This document shows positions 14,005 to 20,460 of a stretch of DNA of 20,460 nucleotides, in pieces. The position numbers and the translations under genes were made by a program. The notes under the pieces were generated by a model, which saw only the letters and a program-made list of their open reading frames with translations, did not search any database and was not told the DNA's origin. Origin of the DNA: a virus; the IMG/VR virus record IMGVR_UViG_3300032242_000790, positions 1 to 20,460 of that record. One strand, given 5' to 3'. The stretch's first letter is position 1, and each line of letters begins with the position of its first letter.

Positions 14005-15328
14005 TTATGTCTCCGTCTCGTTTCCTTTGGCACAGAACGCCCCAACTCGTGTGTCATCGTTTCAGCTTGTGCAAAATCGTTACGCACATGAAATTGCTGT
14101 GGTCAGATTTAAAGACTGGAACGTACAGTACAACGAGATTAGACCTACCTCACCAGTGCAGTGCACTATTAGAGGTAAGGATTTTTCCCGTGAATTTGTA
14201 GGGTACATTCATGACATAAAGCCAAGCATGAGTCCAGGCACTAAGACTATTGCAATAACTCTTATTGGGGCTTCGTACTCATTAAAGCAAGCAAAGCAAC
14301 GGGTATTTGAAAACATGACGGCCGATAAGATTGTTTCTCAAATTGCTGCTGAGCATGGGTTTGCGGTGTTTGCAGAACCTCATCCTCGTGTTTACGAGCA
14401 GGTAGCCCAGACTGGGCAAACCGATTTGCAATTAATGAGTCGCCTTGCCCGTCAATGTGGGTACTCTCTTCGCCTAGAAAATACTACTATTTATTTCCAA
14501 AGCCTTACTACAGACTATGTAAAGAACCGTCAAAGCGCTCCAGTATTTGAAATGCGTGACGCTAACGACCCAGAAGGTTCAACGCTGTACTCGTTTAACT
14601 TAACAGTAGGGGAAAGCGTTAACTATGTAGACGCTTACAAATCAGCCTCTCAAGTTGGTGGCGTTGACCCTGTAACTATTTCTCCTGTTATTACAACTAA
14701 CCAAATTCGCCCTGACACTATGCGAGATAAATCTCAACCTGAAATTTTTGATAATTATGCTACTGAAATTGTTGCGCCAAGTTATGAGGCCGCTTACTAC
14801 GAAGCGTATGCGCTTGACCAAAAGAATAAATTTCCTTACCGTGCAACGGCTAAAGTCATAGGTAACCCTAACGTTAGACCAGACCAGCCAGTGTATTTAT
14901 CAGGAATTGGTGCTGACTACACAGGTTACTGGATTGTCCTATCTTCTCGCCATGACATTGTAGAAACTCAACCAAACGTATTTACTTATACTACGGTGCT
15001 AGAAGTAGGTGCAGACTCTTTGGGTCAAGCTTCTGTAATGGAATCCCTACTTGTCACCGCTCCATCTGCTACCACTACTCGCAGTTTAACCGCTGGGGTA
15101 CGAGACGTTCCGCTATCAGGCTCTGCTATTATTAATACTTCGGGAACAGTTTCTCCTACAAATAATGGATTTGCTCCAGCCACGCTTCGACCACAACCTA
15201 CAACAAACGCCCCTATAACTAAGCATAAATGGGTAGCCAAAAATGCGTCAGCAATGAACTCTAAAACTGACGTTAAAAACCGAAGCGCTGCGGTGATACA
15301 AAAATTGGAGGCTAAAGGTGTTCTCTAA
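13997..15328 (+). CDS. Baseplate hub protein (T4 gp27 / gpD-like), 443 aa
   Basis: ATG 13997 lies inside the end of the LysM gene. Hub features are visible: an N-terminal beta domain ([20 protein letters not shown]), the helical Ser/Lys segment [20 protein letters not shown] with [13 protein letters not shown], then [20 protein letters not shown] followed by NTTIYFQ. The last is the classic gpD/VgrG element (TD..FL..LA...G). Later beta strands ([39 protein letters not shown]) complete the second barrel. Residues 350-443 are a Ser/Thr/Pro-rich and then Lys-rich tail without obvious fold. The protein should form the trimeric adaptor between tube and spike. The spike gene follows with an 11-base overlap. 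Confidence 0.88.
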   Translation: MFNYVSVSFPLAQNAPTRVSSFQLVQNRYAHEIAVVRFKDWNVQYNEIRPTSPVQCTIRGKDFSREFVGYIHDIKPSMSPGTKTIAITLIGASYSLKQAKQRVFENMTADKIVSQIAAEHGFAVFAEPHPRVYEQVAQTGQTDLQLMSRLARQCGYSLRLENTTIYFQSLTTDYVKNRQSAPVFEMRDANDPEGSTLYSFNLTVGESVNYVDAYKSASQVGGVDPVTISPVITTNQIRPDTMRDKSQPEIFDNYATEIVAPSYEAAYYEAYALDQKNKFPYRATAKVIGNPNVRPDQPVYLSGIGADYTGYWIVLSSRHDIVETQPNVFTYTTVLEVGADSLGQASVMESLLVTAPSATTTRSLTAGVRDVPLSGSAIINTSGTVSPTNNGFAPATLRPQPTTNAPITKHKWVAKNASAMNSKTDVKNRSAAVIQKLEAKGVL

Positions 15329-16034
15329 CTCTCCTGCTGACCATGCTCACGAACGCTACTACGGCATCTATCGTGGCATTGTTACTAACACTACTGACCC
15401 TTATCACTTAGGTAGAATTAAGTTACAAGTACCTCAAATCTTAGGCGTAGCCGAAACTGGTTGGGCAAGAAGCATTATTGGCGTTCCTGAGAACCGCAAA
15501 GTTCCTTACGGTTCTTTTTATGACACAACTACTCAAACTTTAACAGCAGCCAATACCCCTAAAGTTATTACATTAAACACGACTGCGGAAAATAATGGAA
15601 TTACGATAGATTCCACATACAAGTCAAGAATTAAGTTTACTTACGCAGGAAAATACAACATCCAGTTTTCTGCACAGGTTTCTAACAATGGAACTTCTAC
15701 AGCAAACTTTTGGTTGCGTAAAAATGGCACGAATGTTGATTGGTCAAATGGTGAAGTAACTACTTCCAATCAAAATCATCACGTTCTTCCTGCCTGGAAT
15801 TATGTGCTGACTTTGGCTGCAAATGATTACCTTGAATTTGTTTGGATGAGCAATGATGCGGCCAATACTTTAGAAGCACAAACAGCAACTACTTCACCTG
15901 CATCTCCAGCAGTTGCTTCGATGATTGTTACCGCCACTCTTGCTGGTGGCTATACCCCGCAACCTGGAGATGGTTGCTGGGTAATGTTTGAAGGCGGAGA
16001 CCCCAATTTCCCACTATGGCTAGGAGCGTTCTAA
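15318..16034 (+). CDS. gp5-type spike OB-fold protein with inserted beta (jelly-roll-like) domain, 238 aa
   Basis: GTG 15318 follows GGAG (15307-15310) by seven bases. The N-terminal part ([20 protein letters not shown], then [10 protein letters not shown]; residues 14-43) and the last 27 residues ([27 protein letters not shown]) are the two parts of the gp5/VgrG OB-fold. Between them residues about 63-208 form a separate beta-rich domain: [66 protein letters not shown]. That segment resembles TNF/C1q-like jelly-roll domains of phage structural proteins. There is no lysozyme domain and no beta-helix needle. The chain stops right after the OB-fold. The stop overlaps the gp25-like start. Confidence 0.82.
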   Translation: MFSNSPADHAHERYYGIYRGIVTNTTDPYHLGRIKLQVPQILGVAETGWARSIIGVPENRKVPYGSFYDTTTQTLTAANTPKVITLNTTAENNGITIDSTYKSRIKFTYAGKYNIQFSAQVSNNGTSTANFWLRKNGTNVDWSNGEVTTSNQNHHVLPAWNYVLTLAANDYLEFVWMSNDAANTLEAQTATTSPASPAVASMIVTATLAGGYTPQPGDGCWVMFEGGDPNFPLWLGAF

Positions 16035-16468
16035 TGGCAGTCACAGACAATTTCAGTAATGCGGGGTACAGCATTGACCTACCGTTCTCATTTTCAAACC
16101 GAGGGGCTATCATCTCGGTACCTAGTAATGGCTCTGCTGCATGGCGAAATAAGGTATTAACCCTATTATCCACAGGAATAGATGAGCGCATTTGGTATCA
16201 TAATTATGGTGCTGGTCTTAACCAACTGCTTTTTGAATCGCCCAGCGTGGTATCGGAAGAGGCTAAGCTCGCAATCGAACAGATGTTTGCTGCATGGTTA
16301 CCAGAACTTAAATTTATGGAATGCTTTGCAACTTACGATAGCCCTAGTTCTAGCGTGTCGTTTAGCGTCATTTACCAGATACCGTCGGGTGAGACAGATT
16401 CTGTTAAAATTAATACAGCATCACTAACTGCTGCTGGAGAAATAAAGGAGACATACTATGGCGGATAA
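16034..16468 (+). CDS. Baseplate wedge protein (T4 gp25 / GPW_gp25 family), 144 aa
   Basis: I chose ATG 16034 (AGGAG at 16022-16026, seven-base spacing; TAATG junction) over ATG 16016, which would begin inside the spike gene with no ribosome-binding site. The family pattern is clear: YSIDLPFSFSNRGAIISVPS, WRNKVLTLLSTGIDERIWYH, NYGAGLNQLLFES, then SEEAKLAIEQMFAAWLPELK and a C-terminal beta sheet. gp25 proteins nucleate sheath assembly and form part of the inner wedge ring. The stop lies 11 bases inside the next gene, which has its own AAAGGAG. Confidence 0.92.
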   Translation: MAVTDNFSNAGYSIDLPFSFSNRGAIISVPSNGSAAWRNKVLTLLSTGIDERIWYHNYGAGLNQLLFESPSVVSEEAKLAIEQMFAAWLPELKFMECFATYDSPSSSVSFSVIYQIPSGETDSVKINTASLTAAGEIKETYYGG

Positions 16469-18173
16469 TTTGTACCTGCCTCAGGTAGACTACACCTCCA
16501 AGGATTACTCCTCAATCCGTGATGATTTAATTGCGCTCATTCCTAACTTTGCGCCACAATGGACGTCCCGTGACCCTAGCGATTTTGGCATTGTCCTAGT
16601 AGAATTGTTCTCTTACCTTGGGGATTTGCTCAACTACAACATTGACCGTGCTGCTAATGAAGCATTTATTACTACGGCTACCCAGCGAGATACAGTTCTT
16701 AATCTGGCTAATTTATTAAATTACACCCCTAACGCTAGTGCTCCAGCCGTTGGGCAAGTTACTCTAACTAACAGCGGAACTACCGCAGCAAGTTACCGAG
16801 GAGTTTCTTCCGCTACTGTAGCGTCTTCTGCAACCACTTTAACCACAACGTCAGATGGTGTGACGCCAGCCATTACGTTTACTATTGACTCGGATGTCAC
16901 AGTCCAGCCTAGTAGTTCCGCCACAGTTAATGTGACGCAGGGAAATTATGTAGTGCAAGAACAAGTTGGAACTTCAGATGGAACCGCTAATCAGTCTTAC
17001 GCCTTGGCTAACACGGGCGTTATGCCTACATCTAGTTTTGTTGTTTACGTAAATAATTTGGCGTGGACTAAAGTTAATTACACCCTTGACTACGACTCAA
17101 CAGACAATGTGTATTCGGTTTACACCGATGGAACTGGTACAACGTATGTTAAGTTTGGCGACAATGTCTCTGGGCGCATACCACCTAATGGCGGAACAAT
17201 TACTGTAAGTTACAGGTACTCCAACACTCTTGGAAGCCTTGGTAACATTGGCGCTGGAACTTTAACTAACATCTCTTTGGCTGTTCCTCTAACCGCAGGC
17301 ACTACCGCACCTACAGGTCTTAACGTAGCCGTTACTAACGCTTCGGCATTTAGCGGTGGCGCTGACCCAGAAACTACAGACTCAATTCGTGTTAACGCCC
17401 CGTTAACTTTACGTGCTGCTAATCGCCCCGTGTCTCTCGGTGACTACGCAAACCTAGCGGTTCAAGTTTCAGGAGTTGCTAAAGCAAATGCAATTGCCAA
17501 CACCTACTCTTCTGTAGCGTTGTACATTGCCGCTAATGGTGGCAATACTTCTACCTCAGCGTTTAAGCAAACTATTAGCGATTTCTTTGCTCCTAAGATT
17601 CCACCAGGCACTACGTTGTCAGTTAATGATTTCACGCCAGGTTACCCCTACATCAAAGTAAATGTTACGGTTAGCCCTAACTACAACGCATCTGTTGTAG
17701 GTGCTGCGGTGGCTAATGCGCTGTACACTTTACTAGCTTTTGATAATGTTTCATTTAACGAACTCGTTGCCCAAGGTGATGTGTACTCGGCTGTTCGTGC
17801 AGTTGATGGAGTTATCTACGCACAAATCGTAGACATGGAAAAATTTACAGCCGTGTACTCTGGGACAGCGACCATCAGTAACACCAATACATCAAGTTCA
17901 ATTACCGTGTTCAACAACACTGGTCTTTGGGTAGGCGCCAAAATTTATTCAGTTAACGGTAGCACCACGGATAGCCGAGTCGGGCTTACTATTTCAACGC
18001 TCACAAATACCGACACTGCGTTATTAAGTTCTTCTGCTACTTGGACTTACGGCGATGTCATTGTTGTAGAAAGCGCTGGAACTACTGTGGCCGACTTGGC
18101 GTTTAACATTAACGAAGTTCCTATTCTTGTACCAAACTACATTCGAGTAACAACTACGGGCGGTACATCATAA
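16458..18173 (+). CDS. Baseplate wedge protein (T4 gp6 / Baseplate_J family), 571 aa
   Basis: AAAGGAG (16445-16451) precedes ATG 16458. Residues 26-75 show RDPSDFGIVLVELFSYLGDL, LNYNIDRAANEAFITTATQR, the N-terminal helical domain of gp6/gpJ. Later elements are VKFGDNVSGRIPPNGGTITV (about 231-250), GGADPETTDSIRVNAPLTLR with AANRPVSLGDYANLAVQVSG (about 302-341), and IKVNVTVSPNYN. This protein dimerises to form the wedge ring that triggers sheath contraction. A Thr/Ser-rich segment near the C-terminus (about 470-540: GLWVGAKIYSVNGSTTDSRV ... TYGDVIVVES) looks like one of the beta modules also seen in the sheath and the first gene. Confidence 0.92.
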   Translation: MADNLYLPQVDYTSKDYSSIRDDLIALIPNFAPQWTSRDPSDFGIVLVELFSYLGDLLNYNIDRAANEAFITTATQRDTVLNLANLLNYTPNASAPAVGQVTLTNSGTTAASYRGVSSATVASSATTLTTTSDGVTPAITFTIDSDVTVQPSSSATVNVTQGNYVVQEQVGTSDGTANQSYALANTGVMPTSSFVVYVNNLAWTKVNYTLDYDSTDNVYSVYTDGTGTTYVKFGDNVSGRIPPNGGTITVSYRYSNTLGSLGNIGAGTLTNISLAVPLTAGTTAPTGLNVAVTNASAFSGGADPETTDSIRVNAPLTLRAANRPVSLGDYANLAVQVSGVAKANAIANTYSSVALYIAANGGNTSTSAFKQTISDFFAPKIPPGTTLSVNDFTPGYPYIKVNVTVSPNYNASVVGAAVANALYTLLAFDNVSFNELVAQGDVYSAVRAVDGVIYAQIVDMEKFTAVYSGTATISNTNTSSSITVFNNTGLWVGAKIYSVNGSTTDSRVGLTISTLTNTDTALLSSSATWTYGDVIVVESAGTTVADLAFNINEVPILVPNYIRVTTTGGTS

Positions 18174-20460
18174 ATGGTGGCAATAAATCTGCTTGAGCCT
18201 TACTTCAATGTAAGTATTGATGCTAGACCATCTAACTACCTCATCAACCATGTTAGTTTTCCTGCTGTAAATGAAATTGTTAACTGGTCTGAACTTAGAG
18301 TTATTCGGAATACCTCAGGGTTTCCACAAAACATTAATGACGGCGTTCAAATTTTTTCAGAATTGTCTGATTCTATTGTTATTACTGTGGGTGCTACAGC
18401 AAGTACAGCCCTATACCTAGCCAACCCTGTGGCTACTTTTACGTACTCTGGTGGTGGTGTGCAGTCTTGGCCGAGCACTGCAGGTGACTACCTTTATTAC
18501 AATGTGGTAGCACAAAGCGCTACATCTGGTTCAGGAACTGGTGCACGTTTTGACATTGTTCGGTCAAAGGTTGATGGAAGTGTTAAGAGCGTTACCTTAA
18601 ACTCTGGCGGAGAAGGCTACGCAGTAGGAAACACAATTACTATTCCTAAAGCTAGCATCGGGTATGATGCTACTGTTGCACCATTAGTGACAGACATTAT
18701 TGTTACAGTGTCTACTTTAGGTAACCCTAGCGGTGGTTTAAAGCCTACACTAAACACTTCATGGTCTTTTGCTGCTCCTGGAAAAACATACGCAGCGGCA
18801 AACACTTACGGTGATACGGCTACAACGGCATCGTATGTTTCTGGGGTAGCAGCAGTTACTACGGGTAACGCTACTGGTACTGGGGCTACGTTTAAAATTG
18901 TCAGAAGCTCTTCAGGAGTTTACACGCTAACTTTGATTTCTTCTGGTACTGGATACAAAACAGGTGACATACTTCGTATACCTGGTAGTTCTATTGGCGG
19001 TAGGACAAGCACAACTGCCCTAGGTCAAACGCAATCATGGCACGTATTTGATAACGGCACAGCAACAGGGCTTACTTCTAACCCTGGTTATGGCGTGGCA
19101 GGCTCTAACATTTACAAGCCTTATAACTCGACCACAACAGTTCCTACTCAATACCCAAAGTATTACTACGGTGTTTTTGTTAAGTACACAATTGACACCA
19201 AAACTAATGGTCAAGTTGATACTGTTCCTAAATGGCGCAAAATTGGAGAAGCCTCTAGCGTTGTTGTAACAGACGGTTCGGCTAAAGATACATCAGGAAA
19301 TTTAGTTAAGCCAAGTACCTTAACTACTGTCTTAAAGCATCTTCCTCAATTCTATGTCACTAATGGCGTAACAGATAACAAAGACCTACAAGCATTCTTG
19401 TCGTTGTTTGTATTTCATGTAGACACCTATCTAGCAAACATTCGTGGCGTGTTTAACATGACTAACACAGACTTAATTGACGAAAAATTAATTAAATTAT
19501 GGTTAAAGCAATTTGGTGTTAACTACGCAGACGTTAATAGTTTAAGCAATGCTCGCAAACTTTTAAACACGGCTGTACGAAATTACAAATACTCTGGTAC
19601 GGCAACCACTATTGCTGATACGGCTGAAGGGTACAGCGGTTACGGAACTAAAGTTACATCAGGGATTAACATACTACCTGATTACAATACTTCGTCTTTC
19701 TTAGAAACCACAGGCTCTTGGTATTCTGACCCAACAAATGCTACAACGTTAGCGTGGGACTACCCAATTAGTGGAACGATTGCTTCTTACGCAACTCTTA
19801 ATGGACCTTTACTAACTGGAGTTAGTTCTTCGGGAAATGTATTTACTTGCGACTCGACCGCAGGACTTCTTTCTGGTGACGCACTTACTATTGGCGCTGG
19901 TAGTGGAGCATTTGCTACCCCCGCAACTGGCGGAACCGTAATCACTACAATTGTAGATGACACACACTTTAAAGTTAATCAAACTCCAGCCACTGCATTT
20001 TCTGGCGCAACACTTTACGTTTCTACTAATCTTGTTGGAGGAATGCTTAAAGTAACAGGTACAGGAACATCTAATGTGACTGTGGGTCTTGGACTTAAAC
20101 GAGTAAAACTTGCTGCTAATACGGCTACATCGACAAACACTGTGACTGTAAGCACTACTCCTGCTCCAGCAATTAATGTGGGCGACTACATTATTAACCC
20201 ATTGATTAACAATACTTCCCCTAACCCAACTACAGGGTTTGCGTATGAAACTTCGGTCACAGCGTTTAATGCAGGAACTGGCGTAGTAACTTTGTCTACC
20301 GCTCCAATTGCCGTGGTTACTTCAGGCACTGAGTTGTGGTTTGCTCCCGCACCAATAGCAGATAAAGCGGGAGCCGTATCTGCCCTTGTTGCAGTGCAAC
20401 AAAGCCAACCGTACTCATTTTCAGTACGTACTAATGCTGGCGCAAATACTGTTAAAACAA
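18174..20460 (+). CDS. Large baseplate wedge/tail protein (gpI-like domain with beta modules), 3' end beyond window
   Basis: ATG 18174 follows the gp6-like stop directly, and the frame stays open to the window end (762 codons), so the C-terminus is missing. N-terminal residues 1-110 form a beta domain (MVAINLLEPYFNVSIDARPS...). Two similar GTGA.F.IVRS ... GY..G..I.IP modules lie at residues 118-163 and 231-276. Residues about 384-493 match the P2 gpI-type wedge pattern: LPQFYV, LQAFLSLFVFHVDTYLANI, DEKLIKLWLKQFGV, ARKLLNTAVRNYKYSGTA. The rest is Thr/Ser-rich beta sequence. gpI/gp7-type proteins link the wedge to tail fibres, which fits its place after gp6. No adequate ribosome-binding site is visible; coupling to the previous gene is likely. 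Confidence 0.75.
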   Translation, partial: MVAINLLEPYFNVSIDARPSNYLINHVSFPAVNEIVNWSELRVIRNTSGFPQNINDGVQIFSELSDSIVITVGATASTALYLANPVATFTYSGGGVQSWPSTAGDYLYYNVVAQSATSGSGTGARFDIVRSKVDGSVKSVTLNSGGEGYAVGNTITIPKASIGYDATVAPLVTDIIVTVSTLGNPSGGLKPTLNTSWSFAAPGKTYAAANTYGDTATTASYVSGVAAVTTGNATGTGATFKIVRSSSGVYTLTLISSGTGYKTGDILRIPGSSIGGRTSTTALGQTQSWHVFDNGTATGLTSNPGYGVAGSNIYKPYNSTTTVPTQYPKYYYGVFVKYTIDTKTNGQVDTVPKWRKIGEASSVVVTDGSAKDTSGNLVKPSTLTTVLKHLPQFYVTNGVTDNKDLQAFLSLFVFHVDTYLANIRGVFNMTNTDLIDEKLIKLWLKQFGVNYADVNSLSNARKLLNTAVRNYKYSGTATTIADTAEGYSGYGTKVTSGINILPDYNTSSFLETTGSWYSDPTNATTLAWDYPISGTIASYATLNGPLLTGVSSSGNVFTCDSTAGLLSGDALTIGAGSGAFATPATGGTVITTIVDDTHFKVNQTPATAFSGATLYVSTNLVGGMLKVTGTGTSNVTVGLGLKRVKLAANTATSTNTVTVSTTPAPAINVGDYIINPLINNTSPNPTTGFAYETSVTAFNAGTGVVTLSTAPIAVVTSGTELWFAPAPIADKAGAVSALVAVQQSQPYSFSVRTNAGANTVKT
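18525..18662 (+). repeat. Copy 1 of a GTGA-GY-IP beta module in the gpI-like protein
   Basis: Residues 118-163 of the gpI-like protein read SGSGTGARFDIVRSKVDG, then SVKSVTLNSGGEGYAVGN and TITIPKASIG. They match residues 231-276 in layout: GTGA, F.IVRS, a turn, a TL strand, GG.GY, G, I.IP, SIG. This is a duplicated protein domain of a type common in T4-like baseplate and fibre proteins, not a nucleotide-perfect repeat. Confidence 0.75.
18864..19001 (+). repeat. Copy 2 of the GTGA-GY-IP beta module
   Basis: Residues 231-276 (GNATGTGATFKIVRSSSG, VYTLTLISSGTGYKTGDI, LRIPGSSIGG) align with copy 1, 113 residues earlier, with two residues fewer after IVRS. Such modules usually bind neighbouring subunits or carbohydrate in distal tail proteins; no specific role can be read here. 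Confidence 0.75.

Noticed and set aside
16016-16033. Upstream ATG for the gp25-like gene
   Set aside because: ATG 16034 has AGGAG at correct spacing and forms the TAATG junction seen repeatedly here; the upstream ATG has no ribosome-binding site.
19048-19269. 73-codon +1-frame ORF inside the gpI-like gene
   Set aside because: It is a shadow frame with no ribosome-binding site. The main frame is continuous, with recognisable domain patterns.
1-20460. tRNA genes, CRISPR arrays, insertion sequences, integrase or attachment sites
   Set aside because: I looked for cloverleaf-like segments, regularly spaced direct repeats, transposase motifs and terminal inverted repeats and saw none that I could support by eye.

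Overview
The window is a late structural block from the genome of a contractile-tailed (myovirus-type) phage or prophage. Every supported gene is on the + strand. Genes are packed edge to edge with TAATG, ATGA or GTGA junctions, and no bacterial housekeeping gene is visible. The host is not proven. The small CRSGCPTQ-type protein and a possibly leaderless methyltransferase transcript would fit an actinobacterial host. The head-side structural protein resembles, from memory, proteins of aquatic T4-like and uncultured marine or freshwater phages. I treat host assignment as a weak inference.

Layout. (1) 3-2852: the 3' part of a large virion protein, a 32-residue Cys-rich protein and a 179-residue probable structural protein. 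(2) 2865-3867: five very small proteins, four strongly Lys-rich and one with both Cys and Lys clusters; the first looks like the DUF6321 family. (3) 3868-5351: a C5 cytosine DNA methyltransferase cassette. It is preceded by a 13-bp dyad and a promoter-like sequence placed so that the ATG could be the transcript's first base, and it is closed by a strong intrinsic terminator. The methyltransferase is split over two frames that meet at a GTGA overlap, and a 153-codon +1-frame ORF lies inside its first half. (4) 5435-6530: three coupled genes, including probable neck and tail-terminator proteins. (5) 6552-10189: an enlarged tail sheath and the tail tube. (6) 10237-12737: a T4-type baseplate/hub assembly protein, a start-less frame that looks like a frameshift extension, and a probable tape measure. 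(7) 12734-20460: baseplate genes, namely a CIS-tube-like protein, a LysM/gp53-like protein, a gp27/gpD-like hub, a gp5-type OB-fold spike protein with an inserted beta domain, gp25-like, gp6/Baseplate_J-like, and a large gpI-like protein that runs off the window end.

Together the tail genes encode a complete contractile apparatus core: tube, sheath, assembly chaperone, ruler, hub, spike and wedge. The most notable points are the split methyltransferase with its dual-coded segment and private expression signals, the run of tiny Lys/Cys-rich proteins, the probable frameshift before the tape measure, the beta domain inside the spike OB-fold, and related Thr/Ser-rich beta modules in at least four virion proteins.
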